A DNA stretch of 64,000 nucleotides from CAZJRB01 sp964547995 (GTDB lineage Bacteria; Planctomycetota; Planctomycetia; Pirellulales; Thermoguttaceae): assembly GCA_964547995.1 (NCBI GenBank), contig CAZJRB010000017.1, forward strand, positions 16,178 through 80,177, written 5' to 3'. The notes under the pieces were generated by a model. That model had not been told where the DNA came from. It saw only the letters and a program-made list of their open reading frames with translations, and ran no database searches. Below are positions 47,303 through 56,210 of this stretch, one piece after another (position 1 is the first letter of the stretch; every line of letters begins with the position of its first letter). A program made the translations under genes and the position numbers.

Positions 47303-48547
47303 TCACGTCGGCAGGCGCCACGGCGCCCGCATGGGCTGGTTGACCAGCCGGTTGGCCTCCTCGTCGCCGATCACCTCCTCCTTGACGGGGTCGTAGCGGA
47401 TCTTCCGGCCGGTGCGGATCGCGATGTTGCCCAAATGCATAATGGTCACGGCGCGGTGGGCCGCCTCGGGATAGGCCCCGGCCGGCTTTCGGGTGCGGAC
47501 GGCCTCTACGAAGGTCCGCAGCGGCTCGGGGTCGGGCATGGCCTCGACCTTCTTGCGGCTTTCCTCGTCGAGATCGTCCAGCGTGACGCCGCGGGGCTGC
47601 TTGCGGTTGTACGACTCGCCCCACTCGCGGCTGTCGAGCACGAGCGTCATGCCGTCGGCGTATTTCAACTCGACCCACGCCCAAACGCCGGAACACTCGG
47701 GATGGGCCGGCGGGGCGACCGCCTCGATCTCGACCGGGCTGGTCTCGTCCTTGCCGTAGGTCCACTGGAATGGGTCCATGTAGTGCTGCCCGAAATCGGC
47801 CAGCCCGCCGCCCTCGTAGTCCCAGTAGTAACGGTGGGTCCAGCCGAAGCGGTGCTTGTTGAACGGCCTCAGCGGCGCCGGCCCGCAGTACATGTCCCAA
47901 TCGAGATTCTTGGGTACCGGCTCCGGCTTCAGATCGACCCGCCCGCAATACTTCCGCACGTGGAACCCGCCGCGCTGGATGAAGACGGCGGGGCACTTCT
48001 TCAAGAGCCCGCTGGCCATGATCTTGTGGGTGAGGATATGGCCCTTGTTCCGGCACGCCGAGAACCGTCCTCCGGTGCCGATCTGGAAGACGCGGCCGTA
48101 GCGTTTCGCGGCGTTGACCACAGCCCGCCCCTCCGCGATGAATTTCGTCATCGGTTTCTCGCACAACACGTCCTTGCCCGACTGCATGGCCGCGATGGTA
48201 ATCAGGGCGTGCCAGTGGGGCGGCGTGGCCACGCTGATCACGTCGATGTCCTTGCGGTCCATCACTCGGCGGAAGTCGGTGTAGATCATCTTGTTGTCGG
48301 CGCGGCCGAGGAACTTCACGTCGCAGCGGGCGGCCAGCTTGTAGTCGCCGCCGACCTTCTTGATGTAGGAGTTCAGGTCTTCGCCGCCCTGGCCGCCGCA
48401 ACCGACCAGCCCGGCGACGATGGTCTCGCTCGGGGGTGTTTGTCCGGCGCCCAGCACGTGGCGCGGGACGATCGCGATCGCGGCGCCGGCGGCCGCCGTG
48501 TGGTTCAGAAAACTCCGGCGGCTGATTTGGTTTGCATGTCTTGTCAT
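47303..48547 (-). CDS. Tat-exported Gfo/Idh/MocA-family oxidoreductase
   Basis: The 414-residue protein has a twin-arginine signal (QISRRSFLNHTAAAGAAIAI), so it is folded with its nucleotide cofactor before export. The Rossmann motif follows at IVAGLVGCGGQGG (about 44-56), the EKP motif at VLCEKPMTKFIAEGRAV, and a C-terminal sheet domain with GLADFGQHYMDPFQWTYG. The last residues read NRLVNQPMRAPWRLP, a terminus shared with the relative at 58289 (RMLARSMRDPWRI), showing both belong to the same planctomycete subfamily. Substrate unknown. The gene upstream of it on this strand encodes a HEAT-repeat protein, separated by palindromic repeat C. Confidence 0.9.
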   Translation of the reverse strand: MTRHANQISRRSFLNHTAAAGAAIAIVPRHVLGAGQTPPSETIVAGLVGCGGQGGEDLNSYIKKVGGDYKLAARCDVKFLGRADNKMIYTDFRRVMDRKDIDVISVATPPHWHALITIAAMQSGKDVLCEKPMTKFIAEGRAVVNAAKRYGRVFQIGTGGRFSACRNKGHILTHKIMASGLLKKCPAVFIQRGGFHVRKYCGRVDLKPEPVPKNLDWDMYCGPAPLRPFNKHRFGWTHRYYWDYEGGGLADFGQHYMDPFQWTYGKDETSPVEIEAVAPPAHPECSGVWAWVELKYADGMTLVLDSREWGESYNRKQPRGVTLDDLDEESRKKVEAMPDPEPLRTFVEAVRTRKPAGAYPEAAHRAVTIMHLGNIAIRTGRKIRYDPVKEEVIGDEEANRLVNQPMRAPWRLPT

Positions 48548-48610
48548 GGTTATGCCTCCATACGGTCTTGATGATCTCGGGTTGTGTTGTTATGGGTCAC
48601 TCAAAAAAAA

Positions 48611-48743
48611 CAAGTTCGGCAATCCCGACCATAAAGCCGCGACCGTTGGTCGCGCCCGGCGCTGCCAGAGACGACCGCTACCCATGTTCGGCGCGACCAA
48701 CGGTCGCGGCTTTATGGGCAAATGGCAAAGTTATTCTTGAGCG
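48611..48743. repeat. Palindromic repeat family C, copy 1
   Basis: Perfect 26-bp arms at 48629-48654 and 48692-48717 (starting CCATAAAGCCGCGACCGTTG) enclose a 37-nt loop. Similarity to copy 2 at 59617-59750 extends beyond the arms on both sides (AAGTTCGG on the left, GGCAAAGTTATT on the right). Its right edge covers the last codons of the HEAT-repeat gene. Confidence 0.9.
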
Positions 48744-49564
48744 GCCAGCGCTTTTTGGATCGCCTCGCGGACGTATTTTTCGGACGGGTCGGTCCGCGTT
48801 TTCTGCAAGTGCGAATAAATCTTCTTCGCTTCGCTCTTGTTGCCGTCCGCCAGCAGTTTATCGGCCAGCGACATGCAGGCATCGGTCGCCTGGGTCCGTT
48901 CGTAGCCGTCCTTGTCGTCGGCCTTCAGCACGGCATCGATGGAGGCGGGATCGCCGATCGCGACGAGGCCCCAAAGGGCGGCCACGCGGATGTCGCGGTC
49001 CTCGTCGCCCAGGGCCTTCTTCAACGCGCCGGTCGAACCCGCGTCGGCCACCTCGCCGAGGTTTTGGATGACCGTCAAGCGGCACTTGTCCTTGACCTTC
49101 GGCAGCGCGGCGCGAAGCTGTTCGGCGGCGCCGTCACCGATGGCAACCAGGGCCTGGGCGGCCGGCTCGCACAGCTCTTCGACGAGCAGGGCCTTGCCGA
49201 GCGTCGGCGCGACCTCTTTGCCGCCGGCCACCTGCAACTCGCGGACGAGGTACTTCTGCACGCCGATGGGCCGATCGCCGCCGATCTTCGAGGCCACCGT
49301 ATCGGCAAACTCGCGGCGGGTTTTGCCGTCCCCGACTTTCCAGACGTAGACCGCCAGGCAGTGCAGGGCGTAGTGCGGTTTGGTGTCGTCGCCGCCGCCG
49401 GGCTCGACGAGCATGTCGATCAGCCCGGTCACCACGTCGGGACCGCCTTTGTGCAACTCGGCCACAATCTTTTCCACTTCGCCCGCCTTGATGCCGGCCA
49501 GCGTACCCCGTTCGTCGGGGCCGGGTATCCGGTCGACAAGCGACTTGAGTTGTTCCGGATTCAT
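48731..49564 (-). CDS. HEAT-repeat protein
   Basis: I start at the ATG at 49564 (MNPEQLKSLVDRIPGPDERG), with AAAGGA 8 nt upstream; the frame is open for 51 codons further up without conservation. The 277 residues are helical repeats of HEAT/PBS-lyase type, seen as repeated (G/A)LxxALxDExxxxRxxAxxALxxIGD units (GALKKALGDEDRDIRVAALWGLVAIGDPASIDAVLK, shortened type). There is no signal peptide or membrane helix, so it is probably a cytoplasmic binding scaffold. The C-terminal AAQE and stop codon lie inside palindromic repeat C, which may have replaced the original end. Function unknown. Confidence 0.82.
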   Translation of the reverse strand: MNPEQLKSLVDRIPGPDERGTLAGIKAGEVEKIVAELHKGGPDVVTGLIDMLVEPGGGDDTKPHYALHCLAVYVWKVGDGKTRREFADTVASKIGGDRPIGVQKYLVRELQVAGGKEVAPTLGKALLVEELCEPAAQALVAIGDGAAEQLRAALPKVKDKCRLTVIQNLGEVADAGSTGALKKALGDEDRDIRVAALWGLVAIGDPASIDAVLKADDKDGYERTQATDACMSLADKLLADGNKSEAKKIYSHLQKTRTDPSEKYVREAIQKALAAQE

Positions 49565-49786
49565 GTTTTTCGTCCTTTCGTTACCGTTTACCGGCCGAGG
49601 GAGCCGGCGTACATGCGACCCTATCGCTTCCCCATTATTGCAGAAGCAGCGGCGGTTGCAAGTTTCCGGGGATATCCATTCCACCCTATCGTCCTTCAGG
49701 CTGACGAACAAGCGCAACGCGGCTTGACATCTCCCCCGCGGCTATCGACAATACTTTCCAACACTTGATTCACCGGGGAGAGAACC

Positions 49787-50674
49787 ATGAGAAAGCAATT
49801 GCCGATTACACTTTTGTTTCTGTTGGCGGTTGCCAATTCCCATTTCGGTGCGGAGAAAAAGAAATCCGCAGCGCCGCTGGAATTGGCAGGGGCAGCGTCG
49901 GAAATCTACAAGAGAGTCGGCGACACCGAGCTTCGCATTTACATGTTCTTTCCCGACGGCCACAAGCCGGCCGACAAGCGCCCTGCGGCCGTGTTCTTCT
50001 TCGGCGGCGGCTGGAACGGCGGATCGCCGAAACAGTTCGAGCCCCATGCAAAATACCTGGCCTCGCGAGGCATGGTCGGCATGGTCGCCGACTATCGCGT
50101 GAAAAGTCGGCAGGGAACTACGCCGTTCGAGTGTGTCAAGGACGGCAAATCGGCCATCCGGTGGATCCGTGCCAATGCCAAGCGGCTGGGTGTCGATCCC
50201 GAACGGATCGCCGCCGGCGGCGGCTCTGCCGGAGGACACGTCGCCGCGGCTACCGGGAACGTACCCGGTCTGGAAGAAGAGGGCGAAGACAAATCCGTAA
50301 GCCCGACGCCCGACGCCCTGCTGCTGTTCAATCCCGTCTACGACAACGGCCCCGACGGCTACGGCTACAGCCGCGTGAAAGACCGCTACCAGGAAATCTC
50401 GCCGATACACAACATCCGCAAAGGGGCCCCGCCGACAATCGTCTTCCTCGGCACCAAGGACAAGCTGATCCCTGTGGCCACCGCCGAGAAGTACAAGGCC
50501 GAGATGGAAAAGGTGGGGAGCCGCTGTGACCTCCACCTGTATGAGGGGCGACCACACGGCTTCTTCAACTTGGGCCGAACATATAAGGGAGTAAATGACT
50601 ACGCCAAGACGGTCCACGAGATGGACAAGTTCCTCCGGTCGATCGGCTATTTGAAGGGGGAACCGACAAGGTGA
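49787..50674 (+). CDS. Secreted alpha/beta-hydrolase (esterase-like)
   Basis: The 295-residue protein has a signal peptide (MRKQLPITLLFLLAVANS) and the hormone-sensitive-lipase/BD-FAE-like fold. The oxyanion region FFGGGWNGG at 71-79 lacks the usual leading His of HGGGW. The nucleophile is Ser147 (AGGGSAGGH), the acid is probably Asp near 228 (GTKDKLIP), and the catalytic His is in GRPHGFFN. It may cut short ester groups from plant or algal polysaccharides, which is inference. An ideal GGGGAGAGAACC sequence precedes the ATG. The stop is followed by a purine-rich stretch and an A/T-rich palindrome. Confidence 0.88.
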   Translation: MRKQLPITLLFLLAVANSHFGAEKKKSAAPLELAGAASEIYKRVGDTELRIYMFFPDGHKPADKRPAAVFFFGGGWNGGSPKQFEPHAKYLASRGMVGMVADYRVKSRQGTTPFECVKDGKSAIRWIRANAKRLGVDPERIAAGGGSAGGHVAAATGNVPGLEEEGEDKSVSPTPDALLLFNPVYDNGPDGYGYSRVKDRYQEISPIHNIRKGAPPTIVFLGTKDKLIPVATAEKYKAEMEKVGSRCDLHLYEGRPHGFFNLGRTYKGVNDYAKTVHEMDKFLRSIGYLKGEPTR

Positions 50675-51058
50675 GCGTACTTTTGGGAGAAGTGAGAAGA
50701 GGAGAAGTGTATTATTTTGGTACACTTGTTGAAAAAGAGTGTATCAAAATAAAACAGGCGAGTTAGGGATCGCTCGGGCTTTCGATCCCCAACCCGCCCG
50801 CGATGCTCGGAAGCTTTGCGCTTCCGATCCGTCGGGATGCCTATTCTTCTCTGTTCCAGAGGGGATATCCGCTAAGCACCTTTTCTCTGCTGTTCCTTCG
50901 CCAATGCCTCTTCCAGGCCGGCCCAAAAAGTGCCTCTTCTCTGTGCCAACCTGGAAATTTGGCCGTCGGTGACCGGGTCGCATCGCAAGAACCGCCACCG
51001 ACATCCTTTTGGTGTTGCAAACCGTGTGCCAGTTGGGCAGATAATGACGATTGCAGCG
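50675..51058. other. Intergenic region with A/T-rich palindrome
   Basis: No gene is recognised. GGAGAAGTGAGAAGAGGAGA-type purine sequence lies at 50686-50709. A palindrome with 15-nt arms (TTATTTTGGTACACT at 50712-50726 and AGTGTATCAAAATAA at 50738-50752; one mismatch, a G-T pair in RNA) follows. It resembles an operator or an AT hairpin more than a terminator, because no T-run follows. Confidence 0.55.
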
Positions 51059-52333
51059 TCAAAAGGTATACTGCAAACCGGCCAGCACGAAGCTGCCCCT
51101 TCGCGGCTGGTCTGCCTGGGCGATGTACCCCCCGTTCTCCATCATCACGACGGCGTACGTCTGGAGATATGGCGTGAAATAGTAAGCCGCTTTGAGGATG
51201 CCGCGGCGATTGACAACGTCGTGTTTCGGGTCTCCGATTGCCTTCGGGTAGAATTCCCCATAGTTCAGGTTCACGGACCACGGCATTCTGTCGAATGCGA
51301 GATTGAAGTAATATCCCGTTCCCGTGATCGGCTCGAACAGTCGGTAGTTCTGGTCGCGATAGTAGATGCTGCGTCCCCAGGTAATAAAGTCCGGATCGAA
51401 GCCGGGTCTGCGGAAGCCGTACTCATCGTAGATCGCCTCGCCGGAGAGGGTGAAGTATCCCCACCGGACCATGAAATCGACCCCGACATGGTTCTTGAAC
51501 TCTTTTTGGTTTTCCGACCCGATGCCGTCCTGGAGCTTCACCGAGAATCCGGCGGCGAGCCAACTGGTTTCAATTCCGAGCCGGGAGATCAATGCCTTGG
51601 ATGAATTGGTGTCGCGGTTTTCGCAACCGTTGGTAATCGCTATTTCACCGACGAACAGATGGGGATCGTAGCGAATCAGCATGCCCGTCTCGCGCCAGAG
51701 GATAGACTCGGTGCGGATGAAGGGGGCATCGACTCGGGCGTTCGTATAAAGCGGGAAATACGTTCGCCCGAACGGGGTTACCATCTTCCCGACGGTCGCC
51801 TCCAGATCGCCGTTGCGGACGGAGACGAAAAGCTGAGATATCTCAAAGGTCTCCACATCGAAGTTCGCGGCGTAAGACCGTCGCTCTTGAGTGTCCATCA
51901 GGACGTTTCTGTCGAACGGCTGATTGAGGTAGAACTCACCCAGCACCTTTGTCTCCCAATGGTCGTACTTGTGGACGATCGACGGTCTGAGGATGCCTTC
52001 CGCGCCGAAGGTCGTTTCCAGCCCGCTCCATTGGATTCGCTGGTCGTTGCGATAGTAGCCCCGTGCCAGGAAATCGCAATCGAACTCGCAGCAGCCGCAA
52101 CCGCCGCCACGGCCGATCTTATTACAGATACGCACCCCATTACAGGTGCTATACCGGCAAGAGTCATCGTCTCCGCAGGCGGGAAGGCGGCAAGCGTAGT
52201 CGTCCAATGCGGGCTCTTGCCCCGGAAGCAGAAAGGCATCCTGCGCGGCAAGTGTGCGGTAGCCGCCGCCGGTCTTTACCACGACCGCTGTCAGCGCAAA
52301 GGCCAAAAGGATCGAACGCCGCACGCGAAACAT
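51059..52333 (-). CDS. Outer-membrane porin-like beta-barrel with Cys-rich N-terminal segment
   Basis: A 424-residue protein with a signal peptide (residues 1-30). Residues 48-86 contain nine cysteines (ACRLPAC, SCRYSTC, GGCGCCEFDC). The remaining 330 residues are amphipathic strands with GYYRNDQRIQWSGLE, YFNLAFDRMPWSVNLNYGEFY and the aromatic C-terminus LAGLQYTF expected of an outer-membrane barrel. Planctomycete porin-like proteins of this kind are known, but I cannot name the family. The cysteine cluster could form disulfides or bind metal outside the barrel. It is a single gene. Confidence 0.78.
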   Translation of the reverse strand: MFRVRRSILLAFALTAVVVKTGGGYRTLAAQDAFLLPGQEPALDDYACRLPACGDDDSCRYSTCNGVRICNKIGRGGGCGCCEFDCDFLARGYYRNDQRIQWSGLETTFGAEGILRPSIVHKYDHWETKVLGEFYLNQPFDRNVLMDTQERRSYAANFDVETFEISQLFVSVRNGDLEATVGKMVTPFGRTYFPLYTNARVDAPFIRTESILWRETGMLIRYDPHLFVGEIAITNGCENRDTNSSKALISRLGIETSWLAAGFSVKLQDGIGSENQKEFKNHVGVDFMVRWGYFTLSGEAIYDEYGFRRPGFDPDFITWGRSIYYRDQNYRLFEPITGTGYYFNLAFDRMPWSVNLNYGEFYPKAIGDPKHDVVNRRGILKAAYYFTPYLQTYAVVMMENGGYIAQADQPRRGSFVLAGLQYTF

Positions 52334-52527
52334 CGCTCACCCGGAATGTGGTAAAGCTTGACTGCCATATGGGTTGTGACGGTTAGGCAGGGGATACGAG
52401 TTTCATCGACTACCCCAACCCCATCCTTCTACGTTTCCCATACTGCCTGGAGACTCGCCGTAACCGGGAAGCACGACGAAAGAATCACAGGTTCCGCAGT
52501 CGGAAAAGCCGCCCCGGATTGCCCATC

Positions 52528-52547
52528 CTGACACCGCTCCGTGTCAG
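52528..52547. other. Hairpin over the stop codon of the NfeD-family gene
   Basis: CTGACAC-CGCTCC-GTGTCAG is a perfect 7-bp stem that includes the TGA stop (52544-52546 on the minus strand). No T-run follows on either side, so the role is open. Confidence 0.5.
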
Positions 52548-54787
52548 ATTGGCTTCACAACGACCCGGTTGCCGTGGATTTCGACGACCTCGATCTTGGT
52601 TCCCCGCTCGACGACGTCGCCGTCGGTGATGACGTCCAGCAGCATCTCGCCGAATCGGGCCTTGCCGCCGGGGGTGAGCTGGGTGGTAGCCGTACCGTGC
52701 CTGCCGACGAAATCTTCCAGATCGATGAGCGTCTCGCGGCGCCCGATCGACTCGGCTTCTTCGCCGGCGGGGGGTTGCAGGAAGAGACGGTTGAAGACGG
52801 ACGTTTGGGGGAGCCATTTGCGCAACAGGAAGCCGACCGCGACGATTCCCGCGCCCGCCCCGGCCAGTGTCAGCAGGGAGTTTCGAAGCTGACCGAGCTG
52901 GTAGGCGTTATGGGGGAGCACAAAGGTCTGGGTAGCGAGAATCAGCGAAACGAGTATCAACCCGGCCCCGCCGAGCCCGAAGATCCCAAAGCCGGGCAAC
53001 ACAAAAATCTCCAGCAGCAGGAAACAGACGCCGGCCAGGAACAGAACGGCCTCGAGCCAGTCGGCCGTGCCGCCGAGGAACTGTCCCCAGAAGAACAGCA
53101 AGAAGCAGACGGCCGCGACAAAGCCGCCGACCCCGATACCCGGCGCGTGCAGTTCGACATACATGGCGAGGAACGCGACGATCAGCAGGGGTACCGCCAA
53201 CGCCGGCGAACCCAGGGCCTGGATCAGGGTGTCGGCCCAACCGGGACGGAGCAGCACCGGAAAGTCTTTCAGGTCATAGCGTCGTACGAAGTCGCCCGCA
53301 TCACGGACCGTTTCGTTGATGAGCCCGTATTGCAGGGCCTCGTTCCCGTCGACCATTAACGGTTGCCCCGGCCGGGTGATCTGGCGCCCCTTGGTCCATA
53401 GCGGCTGGACGTTTGCCTGTTGCAGCTCCTCGTTGCGGTCGGCCAGCTCCTCGTCGCAGAAGTAGCCGGCTTTGTCGAGGCGCGTGCAGCGGTAGACCTC
53501 CAAATCGGGATCGATCATTGCCGCGATCAGGGACCAGGAACGTTCTCTCCACGGGCCTTTCTCGTCGCGGATCGCTTCGGTGGCGTCTCGGATGTCGCCG
53601 GGCGAGAGTCCGTACGCCCCGGAGCCCCCGAGTTCGGCCTCCGGCTGCATAACCGCCTGTTGGCAAGCCAAGGCGACCAGCGCGGCGTCGGAGCGGGCTT
53701 CGCCGCGAACGAAGGCCACGGTGCGGACCCGCGACGGGTCCAAGGCGGCGAGGAAGTTGGAAAGGCTGAGGCTGCCGGCCGGAGACCCGCCCCGGCTGGT
53801 GATATCCAGGCAGATGAAGTTGGCATCCTTCTGGTCGAGGGCGTCGTCGATGAGTCTCTTGGCCCTGGCAACGGTCTGGTGGTTGATGGCGCCCGTGAGC
53901 TTGACGCAAAAGGGTCGCCAGTCGGCCACCAGGGAAAGGTCTTCATCCATGGCTTCCGGCGGCAGGTCCAAGGCGTCGGCGACGTCCTGGCGATTCGAGG
54001 CCAGGTAGCTGACGAAGTTCAGCAGCCGGGCTTCTTTCCCGGTCAACTCCCCGCGCTCCGCGGCCATCGAGCGATTGGGATCGGCCGGGTCGTACAGCTT
54101 CTGCTTCGACTTGATCGGCCGTTTCTTTTCCAGCTCTTCGAGCTGATTGGGCGTGACGTACTCGCGGCTCAGTTCGGTGTCGACCACGAGCACTTCTTGC
54201 GACGGTTCGAGCATCCACAGGGCGACCGCGGCCGGAATGGTCTTTCGCCGGTCGGCGATGTCCCGGTAGATGCCTCGCTGCGATTGGCCGATGGCGGTCT
54301 CGTAGACGCCCGCCTTACCGATGGAGGCCTCCGGGGCCATGATGATTTCGTCGCACGCCAGGACGGGCAGGACGGCATGGCCCTGAATCGGCTGCGGAAC
54401 ATAGGCGACGGTTCGCACGCCGGCCAGTTTCGGCCCCGAGATAAAATTGGCGATTTCGAAGGCGGGGCCGAGTTCGCTGTCGCGGGCGGTTTCTTCCTGG
54501 TCCGGCAGGACGACGAACTCGAAAATCAAGGTGAGCCGGGCATCTTCTTTCTTGGCCTTCTCCCGGGTCCTGCGGCCGAACTGGCGCACCCGCTCGATCG
54601 TCTCGCCGGTGATCGGCAGCTTGATGCGGATGAGTTCGCCCAAACGCTTGACCGGCGGGTCGGACTCGCCGTCGTCTTGGCCTGGGGCACAAGCAGGCGA
54701 CAACCATACTGCTACGACGACCAAGACCGTCGCAACGACCTGGCCGGAAAACCGGCGGACTTCGTTCTCGGCAGACCGAATCCTCAT
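52544..54787 (-). CDS. NfeD-family membrane serine protease (ClpP-like domains)
   Basis: The 747-residue protein has a signal anchor (about 14-34), two ClpP/crotonase-like domains (about 100-270 and 300-480), then four to five membrane helices (about 515-650) and a C-terminal OB domain (GRHGTATTQLTPGGKARFGEMLLDVITDG, shortened type). The second ClpP-like domain has GGSPAGSLSLSNFLAAL, like the nucleophile region of 1510-N proteases. The first has CDEIIMAPEASIGKAGVY. The family degrades or controls membrane proteins with stomatins; no stomatin gene is next to it. It is long for the family because the protease module is doubled. The first 13 residues may not be the true start. Confidence 0.87.
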   Translation of the reverse strand: MRIRSAENEVRRFSGQVVATVLVVVAVWLSPACAPGQDDGESDPPVKRLGELIRIKLPITGETIERVRQFGRRTREKAKKEDARLTLIFEFVVLPDQEETARDSELGPAFEIANFISGPKLAGVRTVAYVPQPIQGHAVLPVLACDEIIMAPEASIGKAGVYETAIGQSQRGIYRDIADRRKTIPAAVALWMLEPSQEVLVVDTELSREYVTPNQLEELEKKRPIKSKQKLYDPADPNRSMAAERGELTGKEARLLNFVSYLASNRQDVADALDLPPEAMDEDLSLVADWRPFCVKLTGAINHQTVARAKRLIDDALDQKDANFICLDITSRGGSPAGSLSLSNFLAALDPSRVRTVAFVRGEARSDAALVALACQQAVMQPEAELGGSGAYGLSPGDIRDATEAIRDEKGPWRERSWSLIAAMIDPDLEVYRCTRLDKAGYFCDEELADRNEELQQANVQPLWTKGRQITRPGQPLMVDGNEALQYGLINETVRDAGDFVRRYDLKDFPVLLRPGWADTLIQALGSPALAVPLLIVAFLAMYVELHAPGIGVGGFVAAVCFLLFFWGQFLGGTADWLEAVLFLAGVCFLLLEIFVLPGFGIFGLGGAGLILVSLILATQTFVLPHNAYQLGQLRNSLLTLAGAGAGIVAVGFLLRKWLPQTSVFNRLFLQPPAGEEAESIGRRETLIDLEDFVGRHGTATTQLTPGGKARFGEMLLDVITDGDVVERGTKIEVVEIHGNRVVVKPI

Positions 54788-54913
54788 CGCAACATCACCC
54801 TGAAATGTGGTATTTCCCTACCACTGGATTATAGAGGGTGCCATGCAGCGAGGCAACGGCCAGATGGAGTCGGTATCGCAGCATGAAAAGAGTCCTTGCG
54901 GCGATTCGTGGAA

Positions 54914-54934
54914 CCCCGGCACGCAGAGCCGGGG
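54914..54934 (+). terminator. GC-rich hairpin with short T-run
   Basis: CCCCGGC-ACGCAGA-GCCGGGG is a perfect 7-bp stem followed by CTTTTG on the plus strand. Both flanking genes are on the minus strand, where the stem is followed only by TTCC, so its direction and function are uncertain. Confidence 0.4.
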
Positions 54935-54989
54935 CTTTTGTCGCAACACGCTGCCCTCTGCCCTCGGCCCACTTTCCTCTGCCCTCTCG

Positions 54990-55970
54990 CTACCGCGGCG
55001 TTGGTGCTGCCGGCCGGCGGCTGACTTGCGGTGCGGGCGGCTCCTCGACGATCTTCTTCCAGAACGGCGGCGTCGGTGCAAGGAACGGGTTGATTTTGAA
55101 GAATTGTTGCAGCGGGTCGTTGACCACAACGTCGTAGAAGCGGTAGGCGGTGTGGTTCTTGCCGCCGGGGTCGTACACCTGCAAGGCATAGGGTTCCATG
55201 TCTTTGGTCTTCAGGATCAACTCCGCCCGGCGGAAGTTGGCGGCGTCTTGCTGGTGGCGGGGATAGGCCTCGAGCCAGATCTCGCCTTTGTCGCGGCGGT
55301 CGGCGGGCGTGACCACCCGCATGAAATAGCGCTCCTTCAACTCCGCTGCCTTGGCGCCGAAGAGAAACGGCAACGGGCCGTTCGAGATGGTTTTGCCCTG
55401 CAATTCCGGCGGCAGCTTGTGTTCGATGAGTTGTTTCTTGGCGTAGTTGTATTCGAAGATCGACTTGCCGTTGCAGACCCAGCGTTCCGGCCGGTCCCCC
55501 TTGATCTCGAACGACCCCCGGTCCGGGGCGGCGTACTTCAGCTCGCCCTTGTCCTCGGTCTTCGGCTTGTCCGCATCGCCGAAGACCGGGTCGTATTCCC
55601 AACGGACGAAACGGCACTCGAACGTCTTTACGCGGGAGCTTTGCTGCTCCCAGGCCTGGAGCACCCAATCGAGATACGTCCGCTGCTGCGGGGTCAATAG
55701 GAACGGGGCCCTGGCCGGTTGCGGCGCGGGCGCGCGCCGTTTGAGCGTGGGGACTTGCTGCGGATAGACCGGCTGGTCGGGGCCGACCGCCGGCCGGCGC
55801 TGCGGTGCCTTCGCAGGGACCGGCGGCGTGGAACGCGGCGTAGCGGCCGGCCGCGAACCGGCGGCAGGTTGTGTCGCCGGCGCCGAGTCGCGCCAAGGGG
55901 CCGTCTGGCCAAGTACCGGCCCGCTTGCCAGCAGAAGAACGGTCGTGTAGAAGCCGAATCGAACTGTCAT
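54990..55970 (-). CDS. TIGR03009-type LolA-like secreted protein
   Basis: A 326-residue protein with a signal peptide (MTVRFGFYTTVLLLASGPVLG), a Pro/Ala/Arg-rich linker to about residue 92, and then the conserved domain FLLTPQQRTYLDWVLQAWEQQSSRVKTFECRF (shortened type). This matches the planctomycete-specific TIGR03009 family as I remember it, related to the lipoprotein carrier LolA. In such proteins a beta-half-barrel binds lipid. The Pro-rich tail ends SRRPAAPTPR. The stop is followed directly by a purine-rich stretch (GAGAGGGCAGAGG on the coding strand). It lies between the NfeD-family gene and the sulfatase, same strand. Confidence 0.82.
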   Translation of the reverse strand: MTVRFGFYTTVLLLASGPVLGQTAPWRDSAPATQPAAGSRPAATPRSTPPVPAKAPQRRPAVGPDQPVYPQQVPTLKRRAPAPQPARAPFLLTPQQRTYLDWVLQAWEQQSSRVKTFECRFVRWEYDPVFGDADKPKTEDKGELKYAAPDRGSFEIKGDRPERWVCNGKSIFEYNYAKKQLIEHKLPPELQGKTISNGPLPFLFGAKAAELKERYFMRVVTPADRRDKGEIWLEAYPRHQQDAANFRRAELILKTKDMEPYALQVYDPGGKNHTAYRFYDVVVNDPLQQFFKINPFLAPTPPFWKKIVEEPPAPQVSRRPAAPTPR

Positions 55971-56210
55971 GAGTTCCCTCTCCGTCGCAAGGTATCGGGC
56001 AAGAATCCTTCTCTTCCATTCGGGGCAGCCGGCGCCTCCTGCGCGCGGCGTCCCCCGGAAAAAGGGTCGCGTATCCTAGCAGGAAACGGCTTGCCGCCCT
56101 ATGGCAATTCGCTGGGAGTTTAGGGAAACCAGGGGGCCGAGGCAGGGTTCGTCAGGATTCCATCTTTCCGCTTGCGGCCAGATCATGGTGAAGGAAGTCA
56201 ATTCCCTGCC

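Noticed and set aside
49724..49750. TTGACA upstream of the esterase as a promoter
   Set aside because: No convincing -10 box at 16-18 bp spacing.
50744..51281. Minus-strand frames with repeated EKRHFLGRPG-like strings
   Set aside because: Intergenic, no start signal, no known motif.
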